Below, in pieces: positions 8,555 to 17,246 of a DNA stretch of 64,000 bases. This DNA is from Candidatus Limimorpha caballi (lineage in GTDB: Bacteria; Bacteroidota; Bacteroidia; Bacteroidales; F082): contig JAGHUX010000006.1 in the NCBI GenBank assembly GCA_018064605.1, positions 1-64,000 on the forward strand, read 5' to 3'. The notes below the pieces were generated by a model, which made no database searches, was not told the DNA's origin, and saw only the letters and a list, made by a program, of their open reading frames with translations. Numbering within the stretch: the first letter of the stretch is position 1; each line of letters opens with the position of its first letter. The position numbers and the translations under genes are program-made.

Positions 8555-9556
8555 TTATCGTTTCGACGGTTTATATTGCGACATCTGGAATATTTCCTGT
8601 TCATCGCTGATATTCAGCAGATTAGTAAGCGAGACATCGTTTGATGACATGAACGAACGCACAATATGAAGTCCGAGGAAATCGCCGAGACGTGCCGGCG
8701 CATCAGTGGAATACGCCGCAGTGAACGGTCCCTCGTTGAAAAGCATTCGTTTGACTTCCAGATCATTATCGTACAACATCTTGTTTCCCACAACAGAAGC
8801 CCAGACATGCCCCTCGTTGTTTTCCGCCCATTTCATCTGACTTGCGGAATATCCGAGCAACAGTGAATCTGGTGCCGACGGCATCAACGCCTCGATAAAA
8901 TAATACATCTTGCCACGCTCAATCATCTCAGAAAGCACATCCCTTGTGATGATATTTCGACGTAAATACTTGAAATACAACTCCTGAGCCAAGTCTCTCC
9001 CTATATTCTCAGGCCTGCAGCGCAGCGACATGAACCGCGGCATCCCGACATAATCGTATATCAGATTCTTGTTGGACAGATAATAATCGAGACTTATCAT
9101 GACATAATCCGGCGTAACCATAATCGGGCCGCTGTTCTCGTCGATGCCTGAAATGTAAGTGTATGTCGGCAAAATCGGGATGTCGGGATAATAATAATTC
9201 AGATGCTGGTAAACCGATTTCACGTCACTCTCAATCTTCGTGACATCCGGAAACGTCTGCCTGACCAAGTCATTGATTCTCAAACAGAACGTATCTGTCA
9301 CGAACAATTTGAGATAATTGATTTGCTCCTCGTCGAGACAAGCCGGTATCAGTTCCGGGAAGTCGTCATGCAGACCAGACACTCCCTCGGCGAAGTTCAT
9401 GGTGTCAATTTCAAAAAGTGCCTTGTCGTACTGTCTTATCACCAGTTCCTGCGGTTCCCTGTCGTAGCAGTACACGTCAAGCCGCTTCTTATATCCTGTT
9501 GAATTTGAACATGATACTAACAAAAGCATCAAGATGGCAAACAAAAATCTCCTCAT
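8555..9556 (-). CDS. gldB: GldB-like lipoprotein
   Basis: A 333-residue lipoprotein: the signal peptide ends in the lipobox LLLVSC, so Cys16 should be acylated. The body resembles GldB-type proteins of Bacteroidota, with LDVYCYDREPQELVIRQYDK, an IPILPTYTYISGI region, and GPFTAAYSTDAPARLGDFLG near the C-terminus. GldB is needed for gliding in Flavobacterium, but homologues are common in non-gliding relatives and their role there is uncertain. The gene starts one base after the cinA stop codon, so the two are probably one transcript. Weaker alternative: a general GldB/DUF2268-like putative zinc-dependent protein. Confidence 0.75.
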   Translation of the reverse strand: MRRFLFAILMLLLVSCSNSTGYKKRLDVYCYDREPQELVIRQYDKALFEIDTMNFAEGVSGLHDDFPELIPACLDEEQINYLKLFVTDTFCLRINDLVRQTFPDVTKIESDVKSVYQHLNYYYPDIPILPTYTYISGIDENSGPIMVTPDYVMISLDYYLSNKNLIYDYVGMPRFMSLRCRPENIGRDLAQELYFKYLRRNIITRDVLSEMIERGKMYYFIEALMPSAPDSLLLGYSASQMKWAENNEGHVWASVVGNKMLYDNDLEVKRMLFNEGPFTAAYSTDAPARLGDFLGLHIVRSFMSSNDVSLTNLLNISDEQEIFQMSQYKPSKR

Positions 9557-9557
9557 A

Positions 9558-10820
9558 TTAACATGATTTTTTCAGTTCTTGCCGGAGCATTTCCAGAACG
9601 GTGTTTGTCGCTCGTTCGATGTTGTTTCCGCGGTCCTTTCCGAAGTTGCCGACTTTCGAGACCACGCCGTCAGGTGTGGCGACGGCCATCCATACCGTGC
9701 CGACGGGAGTTTGTTCCGTGCCGCCGTCGGGACCGGCGATGCCTGTCGTCGCGACAGCGTAGTCCGTTTCAAGCAGATTCCTCACGCCGACAGCCATCTG
9801 TTCGACAACCTGCCGGCTCACGACAGTATATTTTTCAATATCCAAATGACTGACACCCAACACTTTTTCCTTCACTTCGGTGGCGTATGAGACGACAGTG
9901 CCCTTGAATGCGGCGGAGCTTCCAGGGATGGCCGTTATCACTTTCGCGATGGTCCCGCCGGTGCAGCTTTCCGCCGAAGCGACGGTTTTTCCCTTCGACT
10001 TCAGTATGTCAAGAACAACCTCAGCAATAGACATCTCATCGAATCCGAAGATGTGATCACCAATGAGAGGAATGAGTTTGTTTATCTCATCATCAAGCGT
10101 TTTCTCTAAAAACTCCCTGTCAGGATGACGGCCATCGAGACGCAGACGCACCAATCCGTACTGGGGAAGATAGGCCAGAGACAAAAATTCAGGAAGGTTC
10201 TCCTCCCAGTCTTTTATCTTATCCGCAAGAAACGATTCGCCGACACCAGTCGTCATGACGACCCTACTTAAATAAGGTGTCACCTTGAAATGCCCGAGAA
10301 GCATCGGCAGAATCTCCTTTTCAAACACATTCTTCATTTCAAAAGGCACCCCGGGCATCGACACATAAACCGTTTTTCCTTTCTCGAACCACATGCAAGG
10401 CGCTGTGCCATAACGGTTTGGAATATATTTGCAGGCTTTCGGGATATACGCCTGACCTTCGTTGCGCTTGCTCATCTGATAGCCACGCAACTTGAAGATA
10501 CTCATCACATTATCATACGCATCCTGACAAAAAACAAGTTCTGTGTTGAAGAACTTGCACATGGTCGGCTTCGTGATGTCGTCGGCAGTAGGGCCGAGTC
10601 CGCCGGTAATCGCCACAATGTCAACATCCGAGCAGGCTTCCAACGCGTCCATGATGTCTTTCTCGCCATCACCGACGGTTAAAGTTGAAATCACCTGTAT
10701 TCCATTGGTTGTCAGTTTATTACCAAGCCAAGAAGCATTGGTGTTCACCACCTGACCGATGAGCAGCTCGTCGCCGATTGAAATAATCTTCGCCTTTACA
10801 AAATCGTTATCTGTCTTCAT
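9558..10820 (-). CDS. cinA: CinA family protein (molybdopterin-binding domain plus nicotinamide-nucleotide amidase domain)
   Basis: 420 residues, the full two-domain CinA length. Residues about 8-180 form the MoCF-biosynthesis-like domain (IISIGDELLIGQVVNTN, ITGGLGPTADDITK, YVSMPGVPFEMKNVF). Residues about 255-415 form the PncC-type amidase domain (SAESCTGGTIAKVITAIPGS, TGIAGPDGGT). PncC deamidates nicotinamide mononucleotide to nicotinic acid mononucleotide, recycling NAD; the N-terminal domain has been linked to ADP-ribose pyrophosphatase activity in some homologues. It is the first gene of a leftward operon with the gldB-like gene, read from a -7 box at 10850. A nitrilase of the NAD-synthetase glutaminase type lies nearby at 11824. 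Confidence 0.93.
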   Translation of the reverse strand: MKTDNDFVKAKIISIGDELLIGQVVNTNASWLGNKLTTNGIQVISTLTVGDGEKDIMDALEACSDVDIVAITGGLGPTADDITKPTMCKFFNTELVFCQDAYDNVMSIFKLRGYQMSKRNEGQAYIPKACKYIPNRYGTAPCMWFEKGKTVYVSMPGVPFEMKNVFEKEILPMLLGHFKVTPYLSRVVMTTGVGESFLADKIKDWEENLPEFLSLAYLPQYGLVRLRLDGRHPDREFLEKTLDDEINKLIPLIGDHIFGFDEMSIAEVVLDILKSKGKTVASAESCTGGTIAKVITAIPGSSAAFKGTVVSYATEVKEKVLGVSHLDIEKYTVVSRQVVEQMAVGVRNLLETDYAVATTGIAGPDGGTEQTPVGTVWMAVATPDGVVSKVGNFGKDRGNNIERATNTVLEMLRQELKKSC

Positions 10821-10849
10821 TTCCAGTCAAAATTCAAACATTCGAGCCG

Positions 10850-10857
10850 CAAAGTTA
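10850..10857 (-). promoter_or_regulatory. -7 box for the cinA operon
   Basis: The minus strand reads TAACTTTG (TAnnTTTG), 30 bases upstream of the cinA ATG. It diverges from the promoter at 10930. Confidence 0.6.
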
Positions 10858-10929
10858 CACATTAAAATTTTAACTTTCACGATTTTTACAATTTTTAACA
10901 TTTAAAAACACTGGAATCGGAAAAAACGT

Positions 10930-10937
10930 TATCTTTG
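10930..10937 (+). promoter_or_regulatory. -7 box for the nucleoside phosphorylase gene
   Basis: TATCTTTG matches the phylum consensus exactly. It overlaps an in-frame GTG at 10937, which therefore cannot be the start codon; the ATG at 10955 is used instead. Confidence 0.65.
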
Positions 10938-10954
10938 TGAAATTTTTTTTACAA

Positions 10955-11827
10955 ATGAACACACAACGGATACCAGAATCACAACTTGTCTTCAATGATG
11001 AAGGCGCGATATACCATCTCAACATATTTCCGGAAATGCTTGCCGACAATGTCATTCTTGTCGGAGACCCTAACCGCGTGCCGATGGTCTCGAAGTTTTT
11101 CGACACAATAGAATACCGGCGTGCCAATCGTGAAATAATCACACACACAGGCACTTACAAAGGTAAACGCATCACTGTGCTATCGACAGGCATGGGTACC
11201 GACAACATCGACATCGTGGTTAACGAACTTGACGCCGTCGCCAACATCGACTTCAAGGAGCGCGTCGCGAGAGCGAAGCACCGCACCTTGAACCTTGTGC
11301 GCATCGGGACGAGCGGCGCGTTGCAGCCGGAAATCGACATCGACACATGCGTCGCCTCACGCTACGCCGTCGGACTCGACGGACTCGCCTATTTCTACAG
11401 AGACTACAAGTCGGTGATTGACAATGAGATGACCGATGCATTCATCCGCGACATGAACTATCCGTCCGACCTCCCGAAGCCGTATGTCGTAAAATCATCC
11501 GACCAACTGTTCGACCGGCTCGCCGACGGCTTCCATCATGGCATAACTGCCACATCACCAGGTTTTTACGGCCCGCAGGGACGCGACATCAGAGCAAAAC
11601 TCAACTATCCTGAAATAAATACAAACATTGAGAGATTCAGGTACAACGAATGGAAAGTGACAAACTTCGAGATGGAGTCGTCAGCATTGTTCATGCTGGC
11701 TAAAATATTGGGACACAACGCCTTGACAGTCTGTGTGATAGCGGCGAACCGCGTTCTTGAGAAGTTCTCGCCGAACTATCACCCGGCAATGGAGAGGCTG
11801 ATTTTAAACGTGCTTGACAAGATTTAA
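10955..11827 (+). CDS. Nucleoside phosphorylase (purine/uridine phosphorylase family)
   Basis: About 290 residues. It should split a nucleoside with phosphate into base and ribose-1-phosphate for salvage. Family marks: VILVGDPNRVPMVSKFFD (phosphate site), VLSTGMGTDNIDIVVNELD, RIGTSGALQPEIDIDT, and the late NFEMESSALFMLAKIL, which holds the ribose-contacting EMES motif. The motif set fits the uridine-phosphorylase-like branch, but purine specificity is not excluded. The start was set at ATG 10955 because the longer frame would begin inside the -7 box. The 3' end overlaps the convergent nitrilase-like gene by four bases. Confidence 0.88.
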   Translation: MNTQRIPESQLVFNDEGAIYHLNIFPEMLADNVILVGDPNRVPMVSKFFDTIEYRRANREIITHTGTYKGKRITVLSTGMGTDNIDIVVNELDAVANIDFKERVARAKHRTLNLVRIGTSGALQPEIDIDTCVASRYAVGLDGLAYFYRDYKSVIDNEMTDAFIRDMNYPSDLPKPYVVKSSDQLFDRLADGFHHGITATSPGFYGPQGRDIRAKLNYPEINTNIERFRYNEWKVTNFEMESSALFMLAKILGHNALTVCVIAANRVLEKFSPNYHPAMERLILNVLDKI

Positions 11828-12645
11828 AGCCGTCTGACAAGGCTTTCTATATCTTCTGACGACGGAACGTCTTCAACATCAACGTGTTTCATCGAGATGA
11901 GACAAACCAAGTCAACATTGTTGACATCCTCTTTCAAGAACGGTGACGATGCGACGACGTAGCTCTCATAACCGAAAACCATGGAGTGGCCGCCGTAGAT
12001 TTTCCCGTCATTCTTTCCGACATTGTTCACGTGAACCAACGGACGCTCCGTCTTGAGAACGTTCTGCCTCAACTTGTCGCGATAAGCAGTAATATCTTGA
12101 GGATCAAATTGTTCCGAAGCGATATTGACGATAACGTCCGGAAGTGACGGCATGAAGTCATCGACACGGTTCTGAAGCAGTAACTCGTCTTCACCTATAT
12201 TATACAAGTCCTCCCCGATCGTGACAGCGAATTTATGGCAACCGACTTGCAGGAGCTCGTCATCATCCGACGGCTCGAAAAACTCAAGCTCGCGCCTGTC
12301 AGAAAGTCCTAATTGCTTCTTCTTGAATACTTTACGTTGTCCTTGAAACAGATACACAGCGGCATTGTAAAACGGCTTTCCTTTGCCGGACGTGTTTCTC
12401 AACGGACAGCCGACCAGAACCGGGACGTGTTCGCATTCGGCGGCGATTCTGTCCAACGCCATCTCGCATCTCCCGACAAACCCATCATCGGAAAGATGCC
12501 CGTAAGGATTCATTCCGCAGACCGCAAGCTCGGGAAAGACAACGAGACTTGAGCCTTTGGCTTGGTGAGCCGCGTCAATTATCTTATTGACGTTCAACTC
12601 AATATCGTTGGTGGAAAAACTTTTCTGCGCTAAAGTAATCTTCAT
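11824..12645 (-). CDS. Nitrilase-superfamily protein like the NAD-synthetase glutaminase domain, catalytic Cys replaced by Gly
   Basis: 273 residues with the carbon-nitrogen hydrolase fold. The pattern is close to the N-terminal glutaminase domain of glutamine-dependent NAD synthetase, but no synthetase domain is attached. The catalytic Glu (VVFPELAVCGMNPYG) and Lys (FKKKQLGLSDRRELEFF) are in place. The segment that normally reads CED-L reads VTIGEDLYN, so the nucleophilic Cys is Gly. Hydrolysis by the usual mechanism is therefore not expected. It may bind a ligand or partner, or be a decaying paralogue; the frame is intact. It lies four bases downstream of the beta-barrel gene at 12649, in an apparent operon. 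Confidence 0.8.
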   Translation of the reverse strand: MKITLAQKSFSTNDIELNVNKIIDAAHQAKGSSLVVFPELAVCGMNPYGHLSDDGFVGRCEMALDRIAAECEHVPVLVGCPLRNTSGKGKPFYNAAVYLFQGQRKVFKKKQLGLSDRRELEFFEPSDDDELLQVGCHKFAVTIGEDLYNIGEDELLLQNRVDDFMPSLPDVIVNIASEQFDPQDITAYRDKLRQNVLKTERPLVHVNNVGKNDGKIYGGHSMVFGYESYVVASSPFLKEDVNNVDLVCLISMKHVDVEDVPSSEDIESLVRRL

Positions 12646-12648
12646 GAT

Positions 12649-13293
12649 TTAAAAGGAAAAGCCTATTTCGAGAAAAAGATTTGACATTTTCATTGACGGA
12701 TAATCTCTGGTATCCTTGAACATATCACTCAAACTCTTGTCATAAACAAGCTGGAGTACAAGGCTGCTTTCCTTGAAGATGAGGACATCGACTCCGGCAC
12801 CTATCAGCAAGGACGTGCCGAATTTCCTGTATTTCACATCATAATGGCTGCTCTGGCCTACGACAGAATAAGTGTCCTCATTGTCAACCAAGAAGTTGAA
12901 GCCCATTCCGAACTCGCCCAGAATCCTCGTTTTCTGGTTTATCAGATCGGTGCGCATTTTCAACGCGACAGGAATCTGCAGATACGTGTTTCTGTATTCG
13001 TGCCTGTAATTATAGTCACCATCACCGGAACTGTGACAAAAATCATAACTCGCACCGTTGCTGCGGAAAATGACCCCGGATGAAAAACCATAGTTCTCAC
13101 CGAAATAAAACGCGCCTGAAAGTCCGTACTTGTAACTGAAGCCATTGTCTGCATTCGAAATATTGTCGCCAGAAACAGATGACAGATTAAAGCCCGGCTG
13201 AAACATCAACCCGAACTGAAATTCCTTATACTGCGCAGACACATTGAGTGTCAATGACAAAGCGAGCAAAAGCAGTAAAATCCCCTTCTTCAT
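12649..13293 (-). CDS. PorT-like small outer-membrane beta-barrel protein
   Basis: About 214 residues from the Met-Lys-Lys start at 13293; an upstream ATG three codons earlier is less likely. A signal peptide (KKGILLLLLALSLTLNVSAQ) is followed by alternating amphipathic strands (FQFGLMFQPGFNLSSVSGDN, YGLSGAFYFGEN, LQIPVALKMRT), ending LFLEIGFSF with a terminal Phe typical of outer-membrane barrels. It fits the outer-membrane protein beta-barrel (PorT-like) family; no specific role can be read. A possible -7 box on the minus strand (TATCTTCG, 13314-13321, one mismatch) lies upstream. It is divergent from a similar barrel gene at 13402. Confidence 0.78.
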   Translation of the reverse strand: MKKGILLLLLALSLTLNVSAQYKEFQFGLMFQPGFNLSSVSGDNISNADNGFSYKYGLSGAFYFGENYGFSSGVIFRSNGASYDFCHSSGDGDYNYRHEYRNTYLQIPVALKMRTDLINQKTRILGEFGMGFNFLVDNEDTYSVVGQSSHYDVKYRKFGTSLLIGAGVDVLIFKESSLVLQLVYDKSLSDMFKDTRDYPSMKMSNLFLEIGFSF

Positions 13294-13371
13294 ATATGAC
13301 AAATTATTTTCCGCGAAGATACATAATTTTCACAAAAAAAAAGAAAAAAACTGTCGTTTCAAAAAATTTAG

Positions 13372-13379
13372 TACTTTTG
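13372..13379 (+). promoter_or_regulatory. -7 box for the barrel/aminopeptidase genes
   Basis: TACTTTTG matches TAnnTTTG. It sits directly before an in-frame ATG at 13381 that is too close to be used, which supports the start at 13402. Confidence 0.6.
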
Positions 13380-13401
13380 TATGTTTTTAAAAATTAAAAA
13401 T

Positions 13402-14067
13402 ATGAAAAAGTTATTATTGTCATTAGCATTGGTGCTTTGCTTCACGGCGGCAAAGGCCACGGGTTTCGATTTCTGCCTCGGACCAAAAATCGGTTATCAA
13501 ACTACAACATTGTCATTGGACAAAACCAGTATCAAGTCAGACTTTAAAGACCATTTCACAGCCGGTGTCTTCGGCCGTCTGACCATCAAAAACTTCATAA
13601 TCCAGCCGGAACTGCTGTGGTTCAGAACAGGTTCCGTCTTCGATTTTAACATTGATCCCCAATTTAACGATGGCGTCGATTTGAATCCATCTGTCACTCT
13701 CACCCAGCAAAGGTTGGCCCTCCCAATTTTCCTGGGCTATCAACTCGACGGAAAACTCGTTAAGGTGAGAGGGAACGTCGGCCCGGTGATGTATTTCAAT
13801 CTCAAACAAGAGCAAGACGTGGATTGCGAGGGCGGGATTGTTAATATGGAAGATCTCGAAACAGAAGACATGACTTGGGGTGCCGCCCTCAACGTCGGCG
13901 TTGACGTCTGGAAACTCACCCTCGACATCAGCTACAGCTTCGGCTTGTCGAACATATTCGATGATGATGATCTTGATTGGCGTTTCAACGGACGTGAAGG
14001 TGAAATTCATCTTGACAAGACAAGACAAAACATGTTCACCGTGACCTTGGGTCTCAAGTTCCTGTAA
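13402..14067 (+). CDS. PorT-like outer-membrane beta-barrel protein
   Basis: About 221 residues. The start at 13402 (MKKLLLSLALVLCFTAAKA) gives a clean signal peptide, whereas the longer frame would begin right at the -7 box. The mature part has strands such as GFDFCLGPKIGYQTTTLSLD, FTAGVFGRLTIKNFIIQPEL and LPIFLGYQLDGKLVKVRGNV, and ends TVTLGLKFL. Same general family as the divergent barrel at 12649. It is followed after one base by an aminopeptidase P gene, so the two are probably co-transcribed; no functional link is obvious. Confidence 0.78.
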   Translation: MKKLLLSLALVLCFTAAKATGFDFCLGPKIGYQTTTLSLDKTSIKSDFKDHFTAGVFGRLTIKNFIIQPELLWFRTGSVFDFNIDPQFNDGVDLNPSVTLTQQRLALPIFLGYQLDGKLVKVRGNVGPVMYFNLKQEQDVDCEGGIVNMEDLETEDMTWGAALNVGVDVWKLTLDISYSFGLSNIFDDDDLDWRFNGREGEIHLDKTRQNMFTVTLGLKFL

Positions 14068-14068
14068 G

Positions 14069-15352
14069 ATGTCCTCAAACAACATACCAAATGAGCTTTT
14101 TGCCAGAAACCGGAGGAATTTCGCTTCGATGATGGCGAAAAGCTCTGTTGCTGTCTTCACGGCAAACGAAGAGATGCCGAGAAATGGCGACCAATGCTAT
14201 CCCTTCCGTCAGAACTCCGACTTCTTTTACCTCACCGGCATCGACCGCGAAGGCGCGTTTCTGATTCTGTTTCCCGACCACCCGAACCCCGCGATGCGAG
14301 AGATACTTTTCGTTGAGCCTTACAGCGAGACGAAAGCCATCTGGCGCGGCGAGATGCTCGACGCAAAACAGGCGAAAGAGCTGTCGGGCTGCGAAAACGT
14401 GATGTACGCCGACAGCTTCAACGACATCCTCAAGGAATTGATTCTCAATGCTGAAACGGTTTATCTCAACCTATACGAATATTCACGTTTCGAGACGAAA
14501 GTGGTGACGATACAGGAACGTTTCGTGAAGGAAATCATGGAGCGATACCCGCTTCACAAATTCGAGCGTTCGGCACCTATATTAAACGCCCTGCGCAAGA
14601 TAAAGTCGGAAGAGGAGATTGCCGTCATAAGACACGCGTGCGACATCACCGGGAAAGCGTTCCTGCACTGCGTAAGGACCGTGAGGCCAGGACGTCACGA
14701 ATACGAGATGCAGGCCGAGATGGAATACGTCTTCAAGATGAACAACGCCTCAGGGCACGCCTTCCACCCAATCGTCGCGGGAGGCGGGAACGCCTGCTGC
14801 CTGCATTACTCCAAAAACGACAGCGTATTGAATGACAACGACTTGCTGCTCTTCGACATGGGCTGCGAGTACAACAATTATGCGTCGGACCTCAGCCGCA
14901 CCATCCCGGTGAACGGCAGATTTACGCCACGTCAGAGAGAATGCTACGAAGCCGTCTTGAGAGTCAAGAAAGAGATTACGAAACTCTACAAGGTCGGCCA
15001 CACCATTGATGAAATCAACCGCACGACATACGCTTTGATGGAGAAAGAGATGATCAGACTCGGACTCTTCACCCAGCAAGACGTTGACAATCAAGACCCC
15101 GACAAGCCGCTTTACAGGAGATACCTCATGCACGGCATGGCGCATCACATCGGTTTGGACTGCCACGACAACCTCGACAAGTACGAGCCGTTCAAGGCGG
15201 GCATGGTGCTTTCGTGCGAGCCAGGCATTTACATCCGTGAGGAAGGCATCGGCATCAGACTTGAAGACGACATCTTAATAACCGATGACGAGCCCGTCAA
15301 CCTTTTCGGCGATTTGCCAATTGAGATTGACGAGTTGACGAGACTATATTAA
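14069..15352 (+). CDS. pepP: Aminopeptidase P family protein (Xaa-Pro aminopeptidase)
   Basis: 427 residues. The N-terminal creatinase-like domain (FARNRRNFASMMAKSSVAVF, YPFRQNSDFFYLTGID) precedes the pita-bread metalloprotease domain from about residue 175. All five metal ligands are visible: FDMGCEYNNYASDLSRT supplies two Asp, HGMAHHIGLDCHD the His, SCEPGIYI a Glu, and GIRLEDDILI the last Glu. The enzyme removes the N-terminal residue before a proline. It directly precedes a longer paralogue at 15385, separated by 32 bases. Cytoplasmic, as no signal peptide is seen. Confidence 0.93.
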   Translation: MSSNNIPNELFARNRRNFASMMAKSSVAVFTANEEMPRNGDQCYPFRQNSDFFYLTGIDREGAFLILFPDHPNPAMREILFVEPYSETKAIWRGEMLDAKQAKELSGCENVMYADSFNDILKELILNAETVYLNLYEYSRFETKVVTIQERFVKEIMERYPLHKFERSAPILNALRKIKSEEEIAVIRHACDITGKAFLHCVRTVRPGRHEYEMQAEMEYVFKMNNASGHAFHPIVAGGGNACCLHYSKNDSVLNDNDLLLFDMGCEYNNYASDLSRTIPVNGRFTPRQRECYEAVLRVKKEITKLYKVGHTIDEINRTTYALMEKEMIRLGLFTQQDVDNQDPDKPLYRRYLMHGMAHHIGLDCHDNLDKYEPFKAGMVLSCEPGIYIREEGIGIRLEDDILITDDEPVNLFGDLPIEIDELTRLY

Positions 15353-15384
15353 ATATTGTTAAATCGAACAAAAATATAAATATC

Positions 15385-16806
15385 ATGTTTACCAAAGAGT
15401 TTTACGCCGGTCACAGAGAGGCGTTGAAGAAGCTGATGAGCAAGGGTTTGGCTTTCTTCGTCGCCAATGACGAGGCATCAATGAATTACCCCGACAACAC
15501 TTACCATTACCGTCAAGACAGCAATTTCTCATATTTCTTCGGTCTCAACCACCCCGACTTGGTCGGAGTCATAGACTTTGAGACAGGAGAGGAGATCCTC
15601 TTCGGGCAGGAGGTCACCATCGATGATGTCATCTGGTGCGGGCCGCTCCCGTCGTTGCAGGAGCAGGGCGACATGATCGGCATCAAAGACTGCCGCGACA
15701 TCAACCGTTTCCCGGAATACATCCGCGCAGCCGTTGAGAAAGGCCGCCAGATCCACATCACCCCGACATACCGCGGCGACATGACCATCAAGATCGCGAA
15801 TTACATGGACATCTGCACGTGCGAGGTTGAGAAATACGTGAGCCAGCAGCTCATCGAAGCCATCGTGAGCCTCCGCGAAATAAAGAGCCAGATTGAAATC
15901 GAGGAGATGGAATACGCGGCGGTGACTGCATATTACATGCACACCACGGCCATGAAGATGTGCAAGCCGGGTGTCATCGAGCAGGAGATCAGCGGGACGA
16001 TTGAAGGCATCGCCATCGCACGCGGCGGCGTTGTCTCGTTCCCGAACATCGTCAGCATGGACGGTCAGACCCTGCACAACCACAACCACGGCAACGTGCT
16101 GAAGGAAGGCCGCATGATGGTATGCGACTGCGGCGCGGAGACAAGCAACTACCTTGACAGTGACTTCACGCGCACCACACCCGTCGGCGGCAAGTTCAAC
16201 ACCCGCCAGCGTGACGTATATGAGATAGTGCTGAAAGCCAACACCGAGGTGGCGAAGAACACGCGTCCCGGCATCGAATACATGGAGATGCACCGACTCG
16301 CGGCACGCACCCTCATCGAAGGCCTCAAAGGCATCGGCCTCATGAAAGGCAGCACCGACGACGCCCTCGAAGCAGGCGCACACTACCTCTTCCAGCCTCA
16401 CGGCCTCGGCCACATGCTCGGCATGGACGTCCACGACATGGAAGGTCTCGGTGAAGTCAACGTGGGTTACAACAAGCAGACCCCGCGCTCAACGAAGCAG
16501 GGCTTCAGCTGCCTCCGCTGCGGAAAGACCCTGAAACCGGGCTTCGTGGTCACCGACGAACCGGGCATCTATTTCATCCCGACACTCATCGACATCTTCA
16601 AGGCAGAAGGCAAACACAAAGACTTCATCAACTACGACAAACTCGAGACATTCAAGGACTTCGGCGGGATACGCATCGAAGACGACCTGCTCATCACCGA
16701 GACAGGCAACCGCATCCTCGGCCGCCCGATACCGAAGACGGTGGCGGAAGTCGAAGCCACATGCGCCGAAGCACGCGAGTGGATCAGAATTCCCGGATTG
16801 TTTTAG
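15385..16806 (+). CDS. Aminopeptidase P family protein, second paralogue
   Basis: 473 residues, with the same two-domain plan as its upstream neighbour but with a longer catalytic domain. Metal ligands are intact (CDCGAETSNYLDSDFTRT, HGLGHMLGMDVHD, VTDEPGIYF, GGIRIEDDLLI). Between the catalytic His and the first Glu there is an insert of about 25 residues holding a CxxC pair (FSCLRCGKTLKPG), absent from the shorter paralogue. This resembles the eukaryotic-PEPD/bacterial long-form Xaa-Pro peptidase group often seen in Bacteroidota. The specificity difference between the two copies is not readable from sequence. A strong hairpin follows the stop. Confidence 0.9.
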   Translation: MFTKEFYAGHREALKKLMSKGLAFFVANDEASMNYPDNTYHYRQDSNFSYFFGLNHPDLVGVIDFETGEEILFGQEVTIDDVIWCGPLPSLQEQGDMIGIKDCRDINRFPEYIRAAVEKGRQIHITPTYRGDMTIKIANYMDICTCEVEKYVSQQLIEAIVSLREIKSQIEIEEMEYAAVTAYYMHTTAMKMCKPGVIEQEISGTIEGIAIARGGVVSFPNIVSMDGQTLHNHNHGNVLKEGRMMVCDCGAETSNYLDSDFTRTTPVGGKFNTRQRDVYEIVLKANTEVAKNTRPGIEYMEMHRLAARTLIEGLKGIGLMKGSTDDALEAGAHYLFQPHGLGHMLGMDVHDMEGLGEVNVGYNKQTPRSTKQGFSCLRCGKTLKPGFVVTDEPGIYFIPTLIDIFKAEGKHKDFINYDKLETFKDFGGIRIEDDLLITETGNRILGRPIPKTVAEVEATCAEAREWIRIPGLF

Positions 16807-16823
16807 TTAAAAGTAGAAAGTAG

Positions 16824-16866
16824 AAAGTTAAAAGAGGCGATGCCACGCTGGTCCTCTTTTAACTTT
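16824..16866 (+). terminator. Perfect 14-bp hairpin between the aminopeptidase and lipoprotein genes
   Basis: Arms at 16824-16837 (AAAGTTAAAAGAGG) and 16853-16866 pair perfectly around a 15-base loop, within a longer AGTTAAAAG-type tract. The tail (TTTTAACTCTTAAC) is only partly T-rich, so termination is likely but may be leaky. Confidence 0.55.
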
Positions 16867-16886
16867 TAACTCTTAACTTTTATCCA

Positions 16887-17246
16887 ATGAGAAAAATAAT
16901 ATTCATAATAACCTTGTTTTTTCTCACTGCCTGTTCACGCCCCGAGACAATCGTCGGGAAATGGACAGTCGAGAAAGTCTCGTTGGGCTTCGACGAGAAA
17001 CGCAACACGCCTGAAATGATTCAGCAGATTGGCGAGCAGGAGATGGACAACTCATTGATTTTCAGGAACGACAGCGTGGTGAACATCGTGATGGTCGATA
17101 TGAACGGCGACTACATCTATCACATTGAAGGCAATGATATTTTTGTTGAAGACATGAAAATCGGGACGTTGGAAAACGGGAAGATCACATCAAAAATGAT
17201 GACCCCGATTGGAGAGATGACGGTGGTTTACAAGAGAGATTTTTAA
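16887..17246 (+). CDS. Small lipoprotein, lipocalin-like
   Basis: 119 residues. The signal peptide ends in a lipobox (FFLTACS), so Cys16 is the expected lipid anchor. The mature part starts IVGKWTVEKVSLG, continues with DNSLIFRNDSVVNIV and ends MTVVYKRDF. That is the outline of the small lipocalin-like/DUF4923-type lipoproteins common in Bacteroidota, which have eight short strands and a GxW near the start. No ligand or partner can be named. It converges on the retropepsin gene with a four-base overlap of the 3' ends. Confidence 0.7.
   Translation: MRKIIFIITLFFLTACSRPETIVGKWTVEKVSLGFDEKRNTPEMIQQIGEQEMDNSLIFRNDSVVNIVMVDMNGDYIYHIEGNDIFVEDMKIGTLENGKITSKMMTPIGEMTVVYKRDF

Noticed and set aside
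10937-10954. GTG start for the nucleoside phosphorylase
   Set aside because: The GTG overlaps the TATCTTTG -7 box, so it would not be in the transcript; ATG 10955 is used.
15529-16434. 301-codon open frame antisense to the second aminopeptidase P gene
   Set aside because: It opposes a complete enzyme with all metal ligands; the His/Val-rich translation is typical of an antisense shadow.
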